From assembly GCF_023273855.1 (NCBI RefSeq), contig NZ_CP096884.1, forward strand, positions 868,001 to 932,000: a stretch of DNA of 64,000 nt, written 5' to 3'. The position numbers and the translations under genes were made by a program. Of the stretch, positions 26,221 to 34,603 are shown one piece after another. Under the pieces are notes generated by a model. It saw only the letters and a program-made list of their open reading frames with translations. It was not told where the DNA came from and made no database searches. This DNA is from Seonamhaeicola sp. ML3 (GTDB lineage Bacteria > Bacteroidota > Bacteroidia > Flavobacteriales > Flavobacteriaceae). How positions within the stretch are numbered: position 1 is the stretch's first letter; each line of letters begins with the position of its first letter.

Positions 26221-27348
26221 TTACACACATATCTCATTTAACAACCACAAATAGTCTTCTCTACATTTCACGAAATCTTTATCTGAAATATCAATGATTT
26301 TCACATTAAAATCTGGTTGAGATTTCAAAAAACTTAAATAACCACTATTTATTTTTTCTAGATAGGAATCCTCTATATCCTGCTCAAAGTCTCTACCTCT
26401 ATTTTTTATATTTTCTTGTAAGCGCACAGTATTTTGATAAAGATATATGTACAGTTCGGGTTTCGAAATATCCTTATACATTAAATGGAACAACTTGCGG
26501 TAAAGCTTGAACTCATCTTCTTGTAAGGTTATTTTAGAGAAGATAAGCGACTTAAAAACATCATAATCGCTAATTATAAAATCCTTAAATAAATCCAATT
26601 GGGATAAATCATCTGAAATCTGCTGATACCTATCAGCTAAAAAAGACATTTCTAACGGGAAAGCATATCTAGAGGCATCTTTATAAAACTTTGGTAAAAA
26701 TGGGTTGTCGGCAAAACGTTCTAAAATAAGTTTAGCATTAAAATCTTGAGAAATCATGGTAGCTAAACTCGTTTTCCCTGCACCTATATTTCCTTCTATT
26801 GCAATGTAATTGTACCTTGAGAAATTAAAAGACTTTCGCGGGTTTTTCAACCAAATTTTTATGGGCTCTAAAACCGATTTATCTTCAGACTCATCCAATA
26901 ACTCAGATACCGTCTTACCTATCTTTGGATGTTTTATGTTTGCCCCTATATCGTTAAGTGGCAGTAAAACAAATCTTCTTTTTTCTATTTCAGGGTGAGG
27001 TACTTTTAGTGTTTTGGTATTAATTATTTCATTTCCAGCAAAAAGGACATCCAAATCGATTGTTCGTGCTTCATACCCTGTACCTTCACTCCTGGAACGC
27101 CCAAGGTCCTTTTCAATTTTCAATAAAGTTTTTAAAACTTCTTGAGGCTTCAAGTAACTATCTAAAACCAAACAAGCGTTTAAAAAATCATCACCCTCAA
27201 AACCAAAGGCAGGGGATTTATAAACTTTCGAAATCAGCTTAATGTTTCCAACTTCGGCATATATGGCATTTACCGCTAACTGTAAGTTCTGGATCTTGTC
27301 CCCCTTGTTGCTACCCAACGCAATGTAAAAAGTAGTTGCTTGCACCAT
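26221..27348 (-). CDS. folK: Bifunctional HPPK-deoxynucleoside kinase fusion
   Basis: One 375-residue frame holds two enzymes. Residues 1-150 are HPPK, which pyrophosphorylates hydroxymethyl-dihydropterin in folate synthesis: YIALGSNKGDKIQNLQ, SPAFGFEGDDFLNACL, GYEARTIDLDVLFAG, PHPEIEKRRFVLLPL. Residues 178-375 are a deoxynucleoside kinase: Walker A GNIGAGKTS (186-194), ERFADNPFLPKFY, FLADRYQQ and the LID RGRDFEQDIEDSYLEKI. I recall such fusions in marine Bacteroidota, where the kinase part prefers deoxyadenosine. It links folate and nucleotide salvage, like thyA and the DHFR fusion elsewhere in the window. Confidence 0.93.
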   Translation of the reverse strand: MVQATTFYIALGSNKGDKIQNLQLAVNAIYAEVGNIKLISKVYKSPAFGFEGDDFLNACLVLDSYLKPQEVLKTLLKIEKDLGRSRSEGTGYEARTIDLDVLFAGNEIINTKTLKVPHPEIEKRRFVLLPLNDIGANIKHPKIGKTVSELLDESEDKSVLEPIKIWLKNPRKSFNFSRYNYIAIEGNIGAGKTSLATMISQDFNAKLILERFADNPFLPKFYKDASRYAFPLEMSFLADRYQQISDDLSQLDLFKDFIISDYDVFKSLIFSKITLQEDEFKLYRKLFHLMYKDISKPELYIYLYQNTVRLQENIKNRGRDFEQDIEDSYLEKINSGYLSFLKSQPDFNVKIIDISDKDFVKCREDYLWLLNEICV

Positions 27349-27417
27349 AGAACAGCCAAAATAAGAAAAAGTAAATGGTTTCCTTTATATTTACAAAAGG
27401 TATTTATTCACAATTAC

Positions 27418-28122
27418 ATGACTTTAAAAGACAAACTAGCTGCCCAAAGAATCTATATGCTTCTTGGGGCACTTTTCATTACATCTTTGGTGGTTTCGAA
27501 CCTTATCTTCCAAAAATTTTTTTATTGGTATCCTCTAGACATCGAAATTTTTGGTAGTAAATTATTTGAAATATCTGTTGGTATTCTCCCTTACCCCATC
27601 ACCTTTTTAATCACTGATTTAATCAGTGAAATATATGGTAAGAAACGGGCAAACCAAGTTGTAGTAACTGGTATTTTCGCATCTTTTTTTTCACTTTTAA
27701 TTGTTTTTTCATCTAGCTTAGTTCCCGCTACATCATGGTCACCCGTTAATAACGAAATGTTTACTACGGTTTTTGGCAATACAATATTAGCGGTTTTTGC
27801 TAGTATGATGGCTTATCTCTTTGCTCAGTTTGTGGATATCCAGATATATCATTTTTGGAAAAGCCTCACCAAGGGTAAGCACTTATGGTTACGCAATAAC
27901 TTTTCCACTTGGTTTTCGCAATTTGTAGACACATTTACTGTAGTTGGACTTTTGTGCTTATTCAATATAATTACTTGGGATAAATTTTTAGGCCTTTTAA
28001 TGAGCGGCTTCTTATTTAAGGTTTTAGTCGCTGCTTGCGACACACCTTTTCTATACCTAGGTGTTTATCTTTTCAGAAAACGTTTCAAACTCAAAATCAA
28101 CGAAGAGATAGATTTGCTTTAA
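27418..28122 (+). CDS. Queuosine precursor transporter (YhhQ/VUT family)
   Basis: An inner-membrane protein of 234 residues with about six helices that imports queuosine precursors (preQ0/preQ1 or queuine-like bases). Typical motifs are KFFYWYPLDIEIFGSKLFEI, LPYPITFLITDLISEIYGKK, FAQFVDIQIYHFWK, and WLRNNFSTWFSQFVDT. The longer frame starts at 27340, overlapping the folK start, but ATG 27418 gives the family-like MTLKDKLAAQR and is chosen. It is divergent from folK. Confidence 0.92.
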   Translation: MTLKDKLAAQRIYMLLGALFITSLVVSNLIFQKFFYWYPLDIEIFGSKLFEISVGILPYPITFLITDLISEIYGKKRANQVVVTGIFASFFSLLIVFSSSLVPATSWSPVNNEMFTTVFGNTILAVFASMMAYLFAQFVDIQIYHFWKSLTKGKHLWLRNNFSTWFSQFVDTFTVVGLLCLFNIITWDKFLGLLMSGFLFKVLVAACDTPFLYLGVYLFRKRFKLKINEEIDLL

Positions 28123-28205
28123 TATGGTTTACTTGTGATTATTTCTCAAGTAACTTTGAACCAAACGGTTTTGTCTGCCGTATATTTATTTAAAATGCAT
28201 TCTTT

Positions 28206-30821
28206 ATGAAACGAATTTTTAAAATAGTGGGAATTTCGATTCTTTCTATAGTCATTCTTCTTATTGCAATCCCTTTTGCTTTTCAGTCTCAAATATCAGA
28301 AATCGTTAAACGTTACATTAACAAAAACCTAAATGCAAAAGTAGAGTTTAGTGACATTAGTTTAAGTTTCATTAATAACTTCCCGCAAGCTAGTGTAAAG
28401 GTTTCAGATTTAACAATTACCAATTTTGAACCATTTAAAGACGAAATATTAGCAACCGCTAAAAATATTTCGTTAACCATGCCCATTAAAGAACTTTTTA
28501 AAAATGCAGATGAAGACCCCATAATAATAAACGCCTTTAAAATTGATGATGCGCTACTAACTTTAAAAACCGATAAATTCGGAAATACGAATTACGACAT
28601 TGTAAAAACAGATAGCACTAACGCAACAACTGCTCAAAAAAACACTGGTTTTTCATTTAGCATAGAAGACTATAGCATTAACAATAGTGTCTTAACCTAT
28701 TTAGACGAATCTTCGAATATGCTAATCTATCTTTCTGAATTAAATCATAGTGGTCATGGTACTTTCTCTGCCGAAACCTCTGAAATGAATACCGAAAGCA
28801 AGGCCAATCTTAGTTTCTCTATGGATAACGTCAACTATTTAGAGAATAATACGCTGACTTTAGATGCGGTTATTGGCTTAGATTTAGAGAAAAGCCTATA
28901 CACTTTTAAAGACAATATTGGTTTTATTAACAAACTACCCATAGAATTTGACGGCTCTGTCCAGCAACTGGAAGAAGGACAGCTTTTAGACATAACTTTT
29001 GTTAATCCGCAAGCATCGTTTAAAGATTTCCTTGCCATTATGCCAAAAGCATATACCGAAGATTTAGATAAAATCGAAACAACTGGAAACTTTAATGTTA
29101 ATGGCACTATAAAAGGCCTGAATTCTAATGAGACCATTCCCAATTTAGATATAAATATAACCTCTAATAATGCATCATTTAAATATCCAAACCTCCCAAA
29201 ACAAGTGGAGCGAATAGCTATTAATGCCTCTTTAAAAAACAACACAGGTACACCAAAAGACACCTATATCGATATTAAAACATTAAACTTTAAAATCGAT
29301 GAAGATGTTTTTAAATCTTCTGCCATGTTAAAAGATGTTACCGATAATATGCTGGTAAATGCTAACGTTGATGGCACTTTAAACTTAGCCAACATTACTA
29401 AAGTTTATCCTATAGCGTTTGATAAAACCCTAAGCGGTATTTTAAAAGGCAATATCAATACGGTTTTTGATATGAATGCTCTAGAAAACAATACCTACGA
29501 GCGCATTAAAACCAAAGGTGCTGTAAGTATAAATGATTTTGTTTTTTCTTCAGAAGACATTGTAAACCCCATCCATATCACTTCGGCCAATATGACCTTT
29601 AATCCTAAAGTGGTGTCCTTAAATAAATTTGAAGCCAAAACGGGCGAAAGTGATTTAAATGCCACAGGAAATATTGAAAATTTATTGGGCTTTCTGTTAA
29701 GCAATAATACGCTTAAAGGCACATTTAATGTAAAATCGAATCTGTTTAAGGTTAGTGACTTTATGACCGAAGACAAAACTATTGCCAAAGACAATAAAAC
29801 GACCGGCAACGAAGAATCGTTGAGAATTCCAGAATTTTTAGATTGTACTATCCGAGCAAATGCTAAAACTGTTATTTATGACAATTTAAATTTAAAGGAT
29901 GTAACCGGTACTCTAGTCATAAAAGACCAAGCAGCTAATTTTCAAGAAGTCACCTCAGCCTTGTTTGATGGCTCTCTGGCTCTTATTGGAAACGTATCAA
30001 CAAAGGATAAAACACCGACTTTTGATTTAAATCTGGGTATTGCAGGTTTCGATATTGCCCAATCTTTTAACAATATGGAACTCCTTCAGAATCTTGCTCC
30101 AATAGCAAAACTTTTCCAGGGCAAGTTAAATTCTACTTTACACTTTTCTGGAAATCTAGACCATGAGTTTTCTCCAGAACTATCCTCAATATCTGGGATG
30201 GCTTTGGCAGAACTATTAACCACCAAAATCAATACCGATAATGCTGAACTATTCAAAGCCCTAGAAAGCCAATTCACTTTTATAGATTTTGATAAGTTAG
30301 ATTTAAAAAACGTAAAAACGCAACTCGAATTTAAAGATGGTGCCGTAGGCACAAAACCTTTCAAACTCTATTATGAAGACATCGCTATTGATGTTTCGGG
30401 AAATCACAAGTTTGACAAAAGCTTAGATTACAAAGCCGTTTTCAATATTCCTGCTAAATATTTAGGAAGTGACATAAATCGCTTAATTGGTAAAATAAAT
30501 TCTGAAGAAACCAATAATATTACAGTCCCTGTAACGGCAAATATTACTGGTCGGTATTCAGCTCCTAACATTAAAACCGACTTAAAGGCTTCTGTATCTA
30601 GCCTTACCAAACAGTTGATTGAAATTGAAAAACAAAAACTACTTAACCAAGGAAAGGATAAGGCTAAAGATGTATTGAAAGACTTCCTAAACAATAACAC
30701 TAAAAGTACTGATTCAATTTTAGAAAAGAATCCCGAAGTAAAAACAGACTCTTCGATGACTATTACAGATGGCGTTAAAACAATTTTAAACGGTCTTCTG
30801 AAAAAAAATAAGAAACCTTAA
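28206..30821 (+). CDS. AsmA-like protein
   Basis: An 871-residue protein with one N-terminal helix (KIVGISILSIVILLIAIPFA) and a long periplasmic body of the AsmA/TamB-like type. Early motifs KAEFSDISLSF-like (VEFSDISLSFINNFPQASVKV) and ATAKNISLTMPIKELF are characteristic of AsmA family N-termini in Bacteroidota. The C-terminal part (SSISGMALAELLTTKI, DLKNVKTQLEFKDGAV) matches the AsmA C-terminal domain. Members are thought to move phospholipids or aid outer-membrane biogenesis. It is followed by a 187-base gap holding a regulatory motif. Confidence 0.85.
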   Translation: MKRIFKIVGISILSIVILLIAIPFAFQSQISEIVKRYINKNLNAKVEFSDISLSFINNFPQASVKVSDLTITNFEPFKDEILATAKNISLTMPIKELFKNADEDPIIINAFKIDDALLTLKTDKFGNTNYDIVKTDSTNATTAQKNTGFSFSIEDYSINNSVLTYLDESSNMLIYLSELNHSGHGTFSAETSEMNTESKANLSFSMDNVNYLENNTLTLDAVIGLDLEKSLYTFKDNIGFINKLPIEFDGSVQQLEEGQLLDITFVNPQASFKDFLAIMPKAYTEDLDKIETTGNFNVNGTIKGLNSNETIPNLDINITSNNASFKYPNLPKQVERIAINASLKNNTGTPKDTYIDIKTLNFKIDEDVFKSSAMLKDVTDNMLVNANVDGTLNLANITKVYPIAFDKTLSGILKGNINTVFDMNALENNTYERIKTKGAVSINDFVFSSEDIVNPIHITSANMTFNPKVVSLNKFEAKTGESDLNATGNIENLLGFLLSNNTLKGTFNVKSNLFKVSDFMTEDKTIAKDNKTTGNEESLRIPEFLDCTIRANAKTVIYDNLNLKDVTGTLVIKDQAANFQEVTSALFDGSLALIGNVSTKDKTPTFDLNLGIAGFDIAQSFNNMELLQNLAPIAKLFQGKLNSTLHFSGNLDHEFSPELSSISGMALAELLTTKINTDNAELFKALESQFTFIDFDKLDLKNVKTQLEFKDGAVGTKPFKLYYEDIAIDVSGNHKFDKSLDYKAVFNIPAKYLGSDINRLIGKINSEETNNITVPVTANITGRYSAPNIKTDLKASVSSLTKQLIEIEKQKLLNQGKDKAKDVLKDFLNNNTKSTDSILEKNPEVKTDSSMTITDGVKTILNGLLKKNKKP

Positions 30822-30867
30822 AAGTGCTTTAAAACTTACTTTTTTGATTTTAAAAACAGATTAAAAG

Positions 30868-30887
30868 TTTTTTTTACCGTTCATCGA
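30868..30887 (+). promoter_or_regulatory. T-run plus ACCGTTCATCGA motif upstream of LruC gene C
   Basis: TTTTTTTT then ACCGTTCATCGA (30876-30887), matching the 20-base block upstream of LruC gene A with one difference, in the same orientation relative to the gene. It lies 122 bases before the start codon. Its end overlaps a 7-base inverted repeat ATCGACA / TGTCGAT (30883-30901). Confidence 0.45.
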
Positions 30888-31008
30888 CACTTTTTGTCGA
30901 TTCGAAGACCAAAACAATCATTTTAAAGAATGCGATGTGGTGTTGTCTAATTAAATGTGCATCTTGCCGGGGAAAACCCTATTTAAGAACCAATAGCACA
31001 ACTTAAAA

Positions 31009-33066
31009 ATGAAATCTCTCAAAAATTTTATAGTTATTCTCATTACTATAAACCTATTCTCTTGTCAGCTAGGCGAGTTTGAAGATATTCCACAAGACCA
31101 AAATATAGATACTGAAGACAAAACACTTGGTGACTTTAATTTTAGCTCAATATTTAATTGGGAAAATACCCAAGACACTCAGATAGCCATCAACACAAAA
31201 GATAATGCTGGTAATGCCATAAAAAATGTTAGAGTGAGTGTTTGGAGCGACTTTGAGGAAGAAGAAGGCATCGAAATTATTAATGGTGTTACCAATGACC
31301 AAGGAGAATTTAACATCGTATACGAATTTAGTGCAGACATAACCGAAGTAGTCCTAAAAACTAACTTTATTGGTTTTGTACCAGAAATAAAAGTACCTGT
31401 TACAAACGGAAGCATAAGTCACACTTTTGGCGGAATTAAAGAAAGTCATTCTGGCAAGATTTCTAAACAAAATGCTATTTACGGCAAAATAGAAAACACC
31501 CTTAAGAGTACATTCAGCGCTAATGTCAACATTAATTATTTGGGAACCTTCGACAACAATGGTGTTCCCAATTACTTAGAACCTGAAAGAGATTATATAA
31601 GTGGTGATTTTTTAAATAGTGTCAATGCTGCACTTCCAGAGCGAAATCCAGTACCAACATATCATCCTGAATATTTAGAGACTCGAAACCAACACAACCT
31701 AATCATTACCGATGAGGCAGAAGTTTGGGTGACCTTTGTTTCTGAAGGCGCTGGATATAAGAACGTTCTTGCTTACTATACCTACGATAGAGATTTTCCG
31801 CCTCAATCACCTGAAGACATCACAGACTGTTACGTAATTTTTCCAAATACATCGTTTGCAGGTTCTGGAGGTGGTTTATATTCTGGAGACAAAGTTTCTT
31901 TAGGAACCTTCTCTGAGGGTACAGTTATTGGTTGGATGCTCATGAGAAATGGTTGGAAATCATCTAGCCAAACGCCGACTGAGGGTTTAGGGTTATTATA
32001 TTCGAATTTAGAATTAAATCCGGAACCAAATATTGAGCACCGTCAACACTCTGTGCTTTTGTACGAAGAAGAAAATGATGTTTTCTTAATAGGATTTGAA
32101 GATTTAATAAGACCGGGAGGTGATAACGATTTTAATGATGCTATTTTTTACGCAACAGCCAACCCTATAGAAAACGTTCAAATTGAAGATATATTAATTG
32201 CCAATCCTGAACCTCTGGATGCTGATAGCGATAATATTTTTGATAGTTTCGACGACTATCCTCTAGACGCTACAATGGCTTTTAACAATTATTACCCAGG
32301 CAAGGATTTATTCGGCACATTGGCCTTTGAGGACAACTGGCCATCGCAAGCCGATTACGATTTTAACGACCTCGTTATAGATTACAACTTCAACTCTATA
32401 ACAGACAATAACAACGATATTGTTTCTATAGAAGGCAAATTTGTTGTAAGAGCTATAGGAGCCAGTTTCGAGAACGGTTTTGGGTTCACACTAGACAATA
32501 TTGCGCCTGCCTCTATCGCCTCTGTAACTGGAACTCAATATACCGAGAACTACATTCAAACCAATGCAAATGGTACTGAAGCCGGACAAAGCAGCGCTAC
32601 AATTATTATATTTGATAATGCATGGGAACATGGTTACAGTAACACAAGACAGGAACATGGTTTTATCGATACCGATACGATTTCTGTTAAAATAGATTTT
32701 GTTACTCCAATTAGCGCTACTAGTCTCGACCAAGCCCCTTTTAACCCATTCATTATTGTAAATAAGGAAAGAGGTCGAGAAATTCACCTTGCCGACCACG
32801 CACCTAGTGACTTGGTAGACACCTCCTTTTTTGGGTATTCAAAAGATAATACCATACCAGGAAGTGGCACGTATTATAAAACCAGTGAGAACTTACCTTG
32901 GGGGCTTAACTTCCCAAGTAAATTCGATTACCCAATAGAACAAGCCAATTTAGACGAGGGCCACTTAAACTTTATACCATGGGCATTAAGTGAAGGGCAA
33001 ATCTTTAAAAACTGGTACAAAAATGAAGAAGGATACAGGGATCACTCAAAAATCTACCAAGATTAA
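31009..33066 (+). CDS. LruC-domain lipoprotein C with DUF4114-like domain
   Basis: A 685-residue lipoprotein with lipobox INLFSC. The order differs from paralogues A and B: an N-terminal transthyretin-like beta domain (IKNVRVSVWSDFEEEEGIEI), a DUF4114-type domain (VWVTFVSEGAGYKNVLAYYT, GWMLMRNGW, FLIGFEDLIRPGGDNDFNDA), a calcium-loop linker (DADSDNIFDSFDDYPLD) and the LruC domain (FGTLAFEDNWPSQADYDFND, PFNPFIIVNKERGREIHLA). No propeller middle is present. It shares an upstream motif with LruC A. Likely a surface or outer-membrane protein; function unknown. Confidence 0.83.
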   Translation: MKSLKNFIVILITINLFSCQLGEFEDIPQDQNIDTEDKTLGDFNFSSIFNWENTQDTQIAINTKDNAGNAIKNVRVSVWSDFEEEEGIEIINGVTNDQGEFNIVYEFSADITEVVLKTNFIGFVPEIKVPVTNGSISHTFGGIKESHSGKISKQNAIYGKIENTLKSTFSANVNINYLGTFDNNGVPNYLEPERDYISGDFLNSVNAALPERNPVPTYHPEYLETRNQHNLIITDEAEVWVTFVSEGAGYKNVLAYYTYDRDFPPQSPEDITDCYVIFPNTSFAGSGGGLYSGDKVSLGTFSEGTVIGWMLMRNGWKSSSQTPTEGLGLLYSNLELNPEPNIEHRQHSVLLYEEENDVFLIGFEDLIRPGGDNDFNDAIFYATANPIENVQIEDILIANPEPLDADSDNIFDSFDDYPLDATMAFNNYYPGKDLFGTLAFEDNWPSQADYDFNDLVIDYNFNSITDNNNDIVSIEGKFVVRAIGASFENGFGFTLDNIAPASIASVTGTQYTENYIQTNANGTEAGQSSATIIIFDNAWEHGYSNTRQEHGFIDTDTISVKIDFVTPISATSLDQAPFNPFIIVNKERGREIHLADHAPSDLVDTSFFGYSKDNTIPGSGTYYKTSENLPWGLNFPSKFDYPIEQANLDEGHLNFIPWALSEGQIFKNWYKNEEGYRDHSKIYQD

Positions 33067-33145
33067 TTAGACTTTATAAATAACATAATTCTATATAATT
33101 CAGCTTTTGGTGTAAGCTTTAGTAATTTGTTGCTACAAATGCTGC

Positions 33146-33772
33146 ATGATAGTTTTATACTTGTTCTTAGGTTTAATGACCGCCATTATCGGCGCGGTAC
33201 CTTTAGGCGCTAGTAATATTGCAGTTATAAACACGTCTATAAAACAAAGCTCTAAACAGGCTTTGAAAATTGCACTAGCAGCTGGAATAGCAGAAGTTAT
33301 CTTATCGCTTTATGCACTGCATTACAATGTAGCCATAACACACTTTTTTGAAAGCAACCTGATTATCCAGGTCAGTATCGCTATCATACTATTGCTTCTG
33401 GGGGCTTATTTATTTTTCAGAAAACCCAAACAAAAGTCTAAGATTAAGCCATTAAAATATAAATACGTTACTGGTTTTGTACTAGGTCTATTGAACCCAC
33501 CGGTACTTATCTACTGGGTTTTGGTATATGGTTTTGTAAGCAGCCTGGGAGAGAGCATAATGCTTTCTGTTAAATCAACTTTTACGGTGCTCTTTTTCTT
33601 CTTTGCCGGTGTATATATAGGGAAATTTTTTACGCTTACACTCTACAGTAAGTTTAGTACACTTATTAAAAGTAAATTTCAGAATATAAATTTTGTAGTA
33701 GACAAAATAACAGCTGTCTTGATAACATTATTGGGTACAATGCAAACTATAAAACTTTATGTCTTCAATTAG
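33146..33772 (+). CDS. LysE-family translocator
   Basis: A 208-residue inner-membrane exporter of the LysE/RhtB type with about six helices. The N-terminal LGLMTAIIGAVPLGASNIAV corresponds to the family's first helix (G-x3-GP/G-pattern), and GFVLGLLNPPVLIYWVLVYG carries the conserved N-P. Members export amino acids or related small molecules; the substrate is not predictable. Its stop overlaps the stop of the convergent DUF2797 gene by three bases. Confidence 0.83.
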   Translation: MIVLYLFLGLMTAIIGAVPLGASNIAVINTSIKQSSKQALKIALAAGIAEVILSLYALHYNVAITHFFESNLIIQVSIAIILLLLGAYLFFRKPKQKSKIKPLKYKYVTGFVLGLLNPPVLIYWVLVYGFVSSLGESIMLSVKSTFTVLFFFFAGVYIGKFFTLTLYSKFSTLIKSKFQNINFVVDKITAVLITLLGTMQTIKLYVFN

Positions 33773-34560
33773 AATGAGATTTTTACAACAATTCCCTCAT
33801 TTGCCCTTACATTGAAAACTGTTTCATCCTCAAAAATTAAATACTGACCTTTAACTCCTACTAACTTACCTGTGTAAGTTTGAGCTTTTACAATATTTAA
33901 ACTTTTTGGCTTTTCAGGGTACTGGCTTACTGGAAACTGCAAATTAGTCTCAGTGTTGTACTCTATAAAATAATCGATAACCTCATGTGGTATAAAATCT
34001 TTAAGACGTTGTCGCCACTCTTGTAAATCTTCGTCTTCTATATCGTGCTTTAACATTTTACGCCAATTCGTTTTATCAGAAACCTGTTCTTTTAGAGCAA
34101 CTTCAGTTATCCCCGCAAGATATCGGTTAGGCACTTCAATAATCTCAATGGCTTCATGAGCCCCCTGATCAATCCATCGCGTTGGTACTTGACTCTTTCT
34201 TGTTACCCCAACTTTTACATTACTGGAATTAGCCAAATACACAATATGAGGTTGTAATTGTGCATTTTTTTCAAATTCCAAGTCGCGGTCTTCAATACCC
34301 AAATGCGCTTTGCTAAGTTCTGGTCTCATAACCCAATCGGCAGCTTGTGGCACTTCAAAAAAACATTGTTTATCAAAACCCTGACGGTAAATTGGCTTAT
34401 CTTCCCCACAATTTAAACATTGGTATTTTACAAACTCCATTGTTATAGTTTTATTTAACAACTGATTCATATTAATAAAATCATTTTCAAACACTAAATA
34501 ATATTGAATAGGGCTTGCAAACTCCGACTTCATTTTTGTTAAAACACCTTGATAGAACAT
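33769..34560 (-). CDS. DUF2797 family protein
   Basis: A 263-residue cytoplasmic protein with a Cys pair (YQCLNCGEDKPIYRQGF), then HIVYLANSSNVKVGVTRKSQ and PTRWIDQGAHEAIEIIEVPN, a GIY-YIG-like stretch, and WRKMLKHDIEDEDLQEWRQ. This is the pattern of the uncharacterised DUF2797 family. The Cys pair, with further Cys in KQCF, might bind zinc. No function is known to me. It is divergent from the GH3 gene (43 bases). Confidence 0.85.
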   Translation of the reverse strand: MFYQGVLTKMKSEFASPIQYYLVFENDFINMNQLLNKTITMEFVKYQCLNCGEDKPIYRQGFDKQCFFEVPQAADWVMRPELSKAHLGIEDRDLEFEKNAQLQPHIVYLANSSNVKVGVTRKSQVPTRWIDQGAHEAIEIIEVPNRYLAGITEVALKEQVSDKTNWRKMLKHDIEDEDLQEWRQRLKDFIPHEVIDYFIEYNTETNLQFPVSQYPEKPKSLNIVKAQTYTGKLVGVKGQYLIFEDETVFNVRANEGIVVKISF

Positions 34561-34603
34561 GAAAAAAAAATGTTATTTTTAAAACCTTAAAGATAGCATA
34601 AAT

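Noticed and set aside
21282-30887. A full LytTR operator with two half-sites at each LruC motif
   Set aside because: I found only one good half-site at each locus; no second one at the expected 12-13 base gap, so only a half-site is claimed.
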